This document shows, one piece after another, positions 58,396-64,000 of a DNA stretch of 64,000 bases. Origin of the DNA: Rhizophagus clarus (taxonomy: Eukaryota > Glomeromycota > Glomeromycetes > Glomerales > Glomeraceae); contig BLAL01000338.1 of the NCBI GenBank assembly GCA_015698045.1, positions 930,001-994,000 on the forward strand, read 5' to 3'. The stretch's first letter is position 1, and every line of letters begins with the position of its first letter. The position numbers and the translations under genes are program-made. Under the pieces are notes generated by a model. That model saw only the letters and a program-made list of their open reading frames with translations. It did no database searches and was not told where the DNA came from.

Positions 58396-60024
58396 TTATT
58401 TTGTAATGTTAATAGTAAAATTACTACATTTAACAAACTTAAGACGAAAATTATCAATTAAATCATCTTTACGCTTTAAAGGAATTGTGATATTTTGAAT
58501 TTCAGTGAATGGTTCTGTTTTAGTCTCTTCCTGAGATGATAAATTTTCAATTCTTTGTTCCGTATTTAGATCTTCAGCAGATTTTTCCAAATTTTCTTGC
58601 ATCAAAATATCCTTTTATAAATAAAGTGTAAAAAAAATTAATAATTATAATGATAATTTATAATAAAGAATTAATTAGATACCTTTGAAATGCCTGGAAG
58701 TGTTAACTTTGCGATGTCCAATTTTTGCTTTTCATTTTGCGTTCGATATCTATAAAATAAATGAATTTTAATGACAAAATAAAAAAATCAAATATTATAT
58801 TATAATATATACTAACGCATTTAATCCTGCAATGGACCAGTGCAATGTTACATTCATTATAGCTTGTGAATCCAATCCTTCGTCATTTAACTTTTGCGCA
58901 GTACGTTTTCGTAATGAATGATTTACAATTCTTCTGTTTGTGCAGTCAATACCCGTAATATTACAAATTTCTTTTAACATTCCAGATCATTTATCTCGAC
59001 CTAAATGAAAAGTAGAATACCAATTTTCTAAATAATATATTGAAATTTATTAGTTTGTGTTAAAAATATTGTAGAGAAAGAAATCATATAAAATTGTACC
59101 TTTAATATCTTTATTAATACGAAGAAAAAAGTTTTCTTCTGCATTATTAGGCCGTAAACTCAAGTATTTTCTAATGTCATGACATGCTCCATATGTTCCT
59201 GGTTCATCTGGTGGAATAATATGAACAGGTTGTTGATTAGAATTTGTTTGGTGATAATATCCTCCCTGGTGAGTTTTATCATGAATTGTCACAATGTTAT
59301 ATCCTCCATCATCACGTTTTTTAAAATGGCTAGCCATAATACTATGATATGATCCCCCTCTACGTGCTGTACAACAATCTACCCATAAAAAGACTCTCCT
59401 TAATAATCCATCTGGTGAATTACTTGATATATCAGGATGTTCAAAGATTTTTACCATTTCTTCATCAGTAAGAGGATCAGCTCCATTATATTCACCATTA
59501 TTGATTTCTTCCAACTCTATCATTCTTGTATGTAATGTATCACGCACTATTCTAAATTCAAAATCCTCATGTATATTGAATGGTTCTCTATCTTTAAAGA
59601 TTTCCTGATAAAACCGATTTATAGCACATATACCATTATACAGTGAGTTTGCTTTGTATTCCTTTTTGTCTTTTGTTTGAATAACTATAATGAATTCACA
59701 TAACAACATTGCAATGGCCTTTTTGTCATAAAGGGTCATTAAATCTATGTTTGGTTGAGTGTCATTTACAAAGCTTTCAAATCTAGAAACCCATAAACGT
59801 GTATTTTTGTTAGTATTTTTTGGTTTTGCGGAAGAGACATACTTTTGTAAAGTTTCTATACAAGGACGATCAAATGTTTCTTTATTAGACGATTTTGATA
59901 ATGATTTGTGTATTTCAGAAAGTTGATTATTTTCTAAATGAGTCAATCTTCCTTTTAATTCATTTATAGTGACAGTATCATTACTTGAATTTAATAATTC
60001 AGAGGCTTTTTTGAAACTAGACAT
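58396..60024 (-). CDS. Tyrosine recombinase, Crypton/DUF3504 type, one in-frame TGA
   Basis: Four minus-strand exons with consistent phases: 60024-59100, 59027-58817, 58749-58683 and 58611-58396, joined to 1419 nt. The N-terminal half holds a core-binding-like domain (LQKYVSSAKPKN, NTRLWVSRFESFVNDTQPN, NSLYNGICAINRFYQEIF). The catalytic domain shows LWVDCCTARRGG (first Arg, about residue 225), the mid-domain GYYHQTNSNQQPVHIIPPDE, NHSLRKRTAQKL (HxxR), and LHWSIAGLNAY, where the likely nucleophile Tyr codon is split by intron 2. The Lys- and Glu-rich tail (exon 4) is unrelated to catalysis. A TGA at 58987-58989 (GRDK-stop-SGMLKE) interrupts exon 2. All catalytic residues flank it, so this is a one-mutation pseudogene or an error. 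Enzymes of this class cut and rejoin DNA; related domesticated genes exist in many eukaryotes. No element ends were found with certainty. Confidence 0.75.
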
Positions 60025-60034
60025 TTTATTTTGA

Positions 60035-60190
60035 AATTAAAAAGGAGAGAAAAAAAATGTAAAAAGGAGAGAAAAAAAAATGTAAAAAGGAGAGAAAAAA
60101 AAATGTAAAAAATGATTACAAATAGGGTATTTATATTTATTGATATTACACAATAGACTAAAATAGACTAAAATAGTCTAAAATAGTCTA
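60035..60190. repeat. Short tandem repeats upstream of the recombinase
   Basis: Three copies of AAAAAGGAGAGAAAAAAAAA-TGT (about 23 bp) at 60041-60110, then about four copies of ACTAAAATAG-type 10-11-mers at 60152-60192. They lie in the presumed promoter or 5' leader of the recombinase. Confidence 0.6.
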
Positions 60191-60219
60191 AACTATATAA
60201 ATGGCAGGGGATAAATCAA

Positions 60220-60340
60220 TTATCTCCTGGCTAATTGGAATAGTAAAATTTTACTTAGAATCGGAACATGATCGGCCTTCGGCTGATCATTTATCCAATC
60301 CTAGTAAAATTTTACTTATTCCTAATTAGCCAGGAAATAA
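60220..60340. repeat. Long imperfect palindrome (fold-back)
   Basis: The left arm TTATCTCCTGGCTAATTGGA...AGTAAAATTTTACT (60220-60254) pairs with the right arm AGTAAAATTTTACTTATTCC...GCCAGGAAATAA (60303-60340) with few mismatches. The loop contains a second palindrome, ATGATCGGCC-TTC-GGCTGATCAT. The whole segment could extrude as a cruciform. It may be a fold-back MITE or a recombinase-linked site; nothing proves either. Confidence 0.7.
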
Positions 60341-60639
60341 GTAATACTAATAAACTTATTCCAAAGAGGTTCTGCCAGAAAACGCTACATGTAGATCAGA
60401 CATTACGCATGCAGTACGGCTAAATGTTTTATGTTTTTCATAATAACATGATGTGAAGATGTGATCATAGGTCTTGCTGATCCATAGTGAAATGATTTGG
60501 CAAATCCCGAGTTTTAAACAAAAGAATTATTGTAATATTTTATTTAATTTTATAGACGGTAAAAATTAAACTGTAGATTTTCCAGTGTTAATCATTTATT
60601 TTTTTTTAGCCTAGTCTATATATTTTTTTCTTTTTGCAG

Positions 60640-61115
60640 GAAGGTGCTACATCTCTTGTTCTCACATAAATTGAGTAAGCTCTCAATATCAAGCTTCACC
60701 AGAATTAGATGAGTCCATGTGTTTGTTTCTGCACAATTCCCAATGTCCCATTTTTCCAGCTTCTTCTCCGTACATAAATCCTGAGCCTGATCATCTTTTT
60801 TCTTTCTCGATCCTTAGAAGCTGTGTTCGATGCTCCGAATGATGCTTTGATGATCCTGTAATAACTTTGCTTCCAGGACACGTTTATCACTGATGGACAT
60901 TGATTTTCTGCATTCAAGATGGTCATCCATAATGTAATCTGGACTAGATGTTTGAAAAGAAAAGTCTGATCTTTTTCCAGAAAGAAGAATGCCAAAAATG
61001 AGAAAATACCCAAAAAGAACGAACTTAATTTTACTGATAGATTTAAGAAAACTGAAAAATGGTGTTTTGATATAAAAATAATAATAAAACACTTACCATT
61101 TTTTTTGTCCCGCAC
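60640..61115 (-). pseudogene. Coding-like remnant of unknown family
   Basis: GC and complexity are higher than around it. Minus frames give SGKRSDFSFQTSSPDYIMDD, CRKSMSISDKRVLEAKLLQD, HQSIIRSIEHSF, then after a stop or shift SRKKKDDQAQDLCTEKKLEK and NTWTHLILVKLDIESLLNLC. The pieces would form one chain with one in-frame stop. No family recognised. Confidence 0.35.
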
Positions 61116-62530
61116 AGGAACATCTTTTGGAGAAAGGTAATTAAAATATTGGAGACTTTCATTAATTGCTCGTATTGAATTATTTAACTTTTCATCTACA
61201 GATTTCTCTCATACACTACTTTAAATGTTCAGAATTGTAAGTAAAAATAATTCCAAAAAAAGGAACACATAAAATGAAAATCACCATTAGAATAAGTATT
61301 TTGGCCAGAAGTTGGCTGTATACAAATAAAGAAGTGCGTCTCATGTTGTGCTTATTTCTATTGTGACCCCATCGATTTTTACTATTATTGGTAGTAACTT
61401 GTTCTGGGAATTTCTTGGAAATAGTGTTTGATGGTTTCTAATGTAAAAGAACATCAAGGATCAATATCTATATGTGACCTGGTTAAATGGAAAATAAACT
61501 TTTTGAGATATACATTGTAAACTTGTAGCATCACTTGTTTAGATTTGCGGGTTTCTCAATACATTTATATATCTAAAGAGAAAAATTATTAATGAACTTT
61601 TTTCTTTTACGAACAAGACTAAAGTTAATGACCACGATTTTCTTTGGGGGGAAAACATACCTGATAATATTATTAAAGGACTTTATTATCAATATTTTTT
61701 TTTTAATAATATTAAAAATATAAATAGTAAAAATATTATTTATCATGAAATTATGTTGATTTATATTTTACATTAAAGTCAGACAACATGATAAAATTAA
61801 CAAATAATTATCTTGGAAGGTTTATTCTAAAAAAAAAAAAAAAATTATGATCCATCATTGTCTCATTGATGTACACACTACCAAAGCCACATTTAAAGGG
61901 TTGCATACCTTTTCTTGATGCGGATGTTCATTGGTTCGACATGCCGCACAAGATCCTTTTGTGCCACATGTTTAACAAGACTCACTCCACATTTGAATCA
62001 CTATTAACTTTAACTTTTAATTATGGGTTTGTATTCGAGATAACTGAATCCACCCATTATGTCAATTACATATCCGTACTTTTAGAGATGCTGGTAATCT
62101 TGGGCATTTTTTTTTTAATATTTATTAATTGCGTTTTTTAATTATTAAAACAAAGGCTTATTTATAAATATAACAAAATATTAAATAAACTTGTGACATT
62201 ACATCATTCCATAACACTATAAATTATTATTAATAAATTATAATAATTTTTTTTTTAAAATCAATGACTTTACATCATTTCACGTCATTATTTGCAATTT
62301 AAATATTTTAACTAAAATCAACGACTTAAAAATTGATTTTAAAATATAAATTGGGTGAAAAAAACTAGTTTGACTCCTATTTTTTTATCTTAATAAAATT
62401 AAATTTAGATCACTATTTATCTTTCCTCAATTTATTAAAATTTAATGGTTAATTTAATCAATCAACATTTTAACCTCGATTTTTTTATTACTAAGTCCTG
62501 AATTATCAACAAATTTTTACACTTTTAACA
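61116..62530. other. Intergenic region with a possible Cys-rich minus exon
   Basis: Mostly AT-rich. On the minus strand at about 61909-61983 TCGTKGSCAACRTNEHPHQE ends at AAG-GTATGC, a plausible splice donor; the Cys spacing recalls the kinase Cys module. No flanking exon was found. The plus frame at 61866-62141 is probably its shadow. Confidence 0.3.
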
Positions 62531-62552
62531 TCAAGATTATATATACAAAACA

Positions 62553-63863
62553 ATGGACAACGAATTAGAAAGCTTTGATGAATTTGAAGATTCTGATGAT
62601 GAACCTACATTGAACTTGGATCTCAGCATGATGAAACAGTTAGCCTCCAGCCGTTTAGATAGAGATTGTGTTAAAACCTGTAGACTAACAAGAGGAGCTA
62701 ACAGCGAAATACCCTTATTACAGTTTGATAATGGACCAGACTGTATTGCCAGACTTCCGCGTAATTCAACCAATCCCGCAACAAAACTTGTTTGTGAGGT
62801 TGCTACTATGAAGTATATCGCTCAAAATACCAAAATCAAAGTTCCAGAAGTGTATGATTGGGATTCTATTACACAATCTTATAAAATCTCCATACACCTT
62901 GATGGAATGCTTACCTGGACAGCATTTATATCGGGTTTGGGATGAATTGACAATTGAAAATAAAAAGCACGTTTTAAACCAAATAGTCGATATATTATTT
63001 GAGATATGGACCAAATGTCAATTTAATGAAATTGGATGTCTTTATATGAATAGTACTCAATCCAAACCTGTACAAGAAAAAACTTCATATAGGTTTGTTT
63101 CATTTTGTATTATATCCTTAAGATTATTCAATAATTCTAATAAACTTTCTCATTTAGCCGTATTTTAACGCTATTTACGTCATTCGAAATTGGACCTATT
63201 GTGAACCCCTTATATTATACTGAGGGAAGAGACGTCATCCATAGTTTTACTGGACCTTTTAAAAGTTCACGAGAGTGGCTTGATGCTTTAATTCAAAAAG
63301 AAAAGGGTTACTTTGAAACTCATGGAGTGCAAGATCTTATCACTGATGAAATGAATATAAGTTTAGCAGACGCAGAAAAGAGAACTTCAGAATTGATAAA
63401 GCAACTGGCTTTACTCCAATACAAAATATCAGAAGATAATCCTTTTGAATCAATAGATTTACCACCTTTTACCCTCATTCATTATGATTTTGATGCGCAA
63501 AATATACTTGTTGAACATTCTTCAATTGATAACACTATTAAAATTGTAGGTATTATCGATTGGGAATTTTCGCATACTGGAACTTTGTGGGAATTATGTG
63601 AATATCCGATTTGGATTCAAGACGTAGAATATGAACCATTTGAGTTTATTAGTCATAAGGAGTTGCAAAGAAACCAAGAAAATCAAGGTTTAAGGGTTCA
63701 TTTTCGCAATGAAGTGATAAAAATATTTGGAGAAAAATGTGGGAAAATATTGGATACGAAAGAGAAAGATAGGAGGATTGAAAGAATAGAAATTCTGTTT
63801 CTATCTGTTCACAAATTTTCGATGCTAGAACGACTTTTAGAATGTTTCATCGATCTCTTTTAG
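62553..63863 (+). CDS. APH-fold (aminoglycoside phosphotransferase-like) kinase, one frameshift
   Basis: Exon 1 62553-63092, intron 63093-63157 (GTTTGT...TTTAG), exon 2 63158-63863. ATG at 62553 (MDNELESFDEFEDSDDEP, acidic). Then SRLDRDCVKTCRLTRGANSE (nucleotide-binding start), CIARLPRN and KLVCEVATMKYIAQNTKIKV. After a one-base excess in TATAAAATCTCC (62879-62890) come SPYTLMECLPGQHLYRVWDE and CQFNEIGCLYMN. Exon 2 carries LIHYDFDAQNILVE, the catalytic HxDxxxxN motif, and IIDWEFS, the metal-binding Asp, then a helical C-terminus. Without the extra base the joined frame is exactly 414 residues. This fold phosphorylates small molecules in many fungi; the substrate here is unknown and a drug-resistance role is not implied. 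A decayed duplicate lies at 50.85 kb. Confidence 0.75.
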
Positions 63864-64000
63864 GTAGATTCGAGATTTGCTTATAGTGATTTTTTTTAAT
63901 ACATATTACGATTATTACATGTAGTTAGTATTATCCTGATATCAATTAATAAAATATAATAAATAAATATTTTTATAAAATAAATTTTTTTTTTTTTTAG
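63864..64000. other. Downstream AT-rich end of window
   Basis: Short AT-rich stretch after the APH-like gene, ending in a T-run and TTAG at the window edge. Nothing else seen. Confidence 0.4.

Noticed and set aside
60705-61115. 136-codon minus frame with a hydrophobic N-terminus
   Set aside because: The N-terminal part is AT-rich; a different frame over 60810-60980 has more protein-like composition, so I kept only a remnant call.
1-64000. tRNA, rRNA, CRISPR arrays, bacterial operons and terminators
   Set aside because: I looked for B-box-like words, rRNA-like conserved stretches and regularly spaced identical repeats with unique spacers and saw none. The splice signals show eukaryotic DNA.

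Overview
The window looks like nuclear DNA of an arbuscular mycorrhizal fungus, most likely Rhizophagus (R. irregularis or a close relative). Four observations point that way. The DNA is very AT-rich and gene-poor. Introns are short (65-85 bp), with GTAAGT-like donors, CTAAC-like branch points and T-rich acceptors. Sel1-repeat proteins and TKL-like kinases, two families known to be greatly expanded in these fungi, recur here, most of them decayed. A tyrosinase, an APH-fold kinase and a Crypton/DUF3504-type tyrosine recombinase lie among them. The organism is inferred from this pattern; no database was searched.

Layout. 1-5 kb has no ordinary gene. It holds two divergent arrays of intron-like units that bracket tiny (about 30-45 nt) exon-like cassettes. 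5.6-7.5 kb carries repeated remnants of an unknown protein. 7.7-9.96 kb (minus) is a decayed kinase whose N-terminal part is repeated about four times. 11.15-13.10 kb (minus) is an intact five-exon tyrosinase. 14.4-15.87 kb (minus) holds two more kinase remnants. A small TA-flanked MITE lies at 17.83 kb. 18.1-21.9 kb (minus) is a multiply frameshifted ion-channel-like membrane protein. 22.25-22.83 kb is a tandem repeat. 23.65-25.17 kb (minus) is a broken Sel1-family gene. 27.5-28.85 kb (minus) is a kinase that is complete except for one frameshift.

30.53-36.85 kb (plus) is the largest gene: one uninterrupted exon of 2105 codons made of 58 tandem Sel1-like repeats. A decayed paralogue of the 24-kb Sel1 gene lies in the opposite orientation at 38.5-39.95 kb. 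42.54-44.54 kb (plus) is a kinase pseudogene split by a 650-bp transposon-like element. That element has near-perfect terminal inverted repeats and a 3-bp target duplication, and a 334-bp relative sits at 29.18 kb. 46.6-47.3 kb is a broken coiled-coil gene, and 48.4-49.3 kb is a long pyrimidine-rich minisatellite. 50.85-51.73 kb is a decayed copy of the APH-like kinase gene at 62.55-63.86 kb. 52-53.9 kb holds C2H2-finger and unknown remnants. 55.6-56.5 kb (minus) is another kinase pseudogene. 58.4-60.0 kb (minus) is a four-exon tyrosine recombinase with one in-frame TGA, preceded by a long palindrome.

Nothing suggests co-regulated genes. The window reads as an accessory, duplication-rich compartment in which signalling and repeat-protein families are copied, broken and invaded by small transposons. 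The tyrosinase and the giant Sel1 gene are the two clearly intact genes. The kinase at 28 kb, the APH-like gene at 62.5 kb and the recombinase are each one lesion from an open frame; these may be true pseudogenes or assembly errors.
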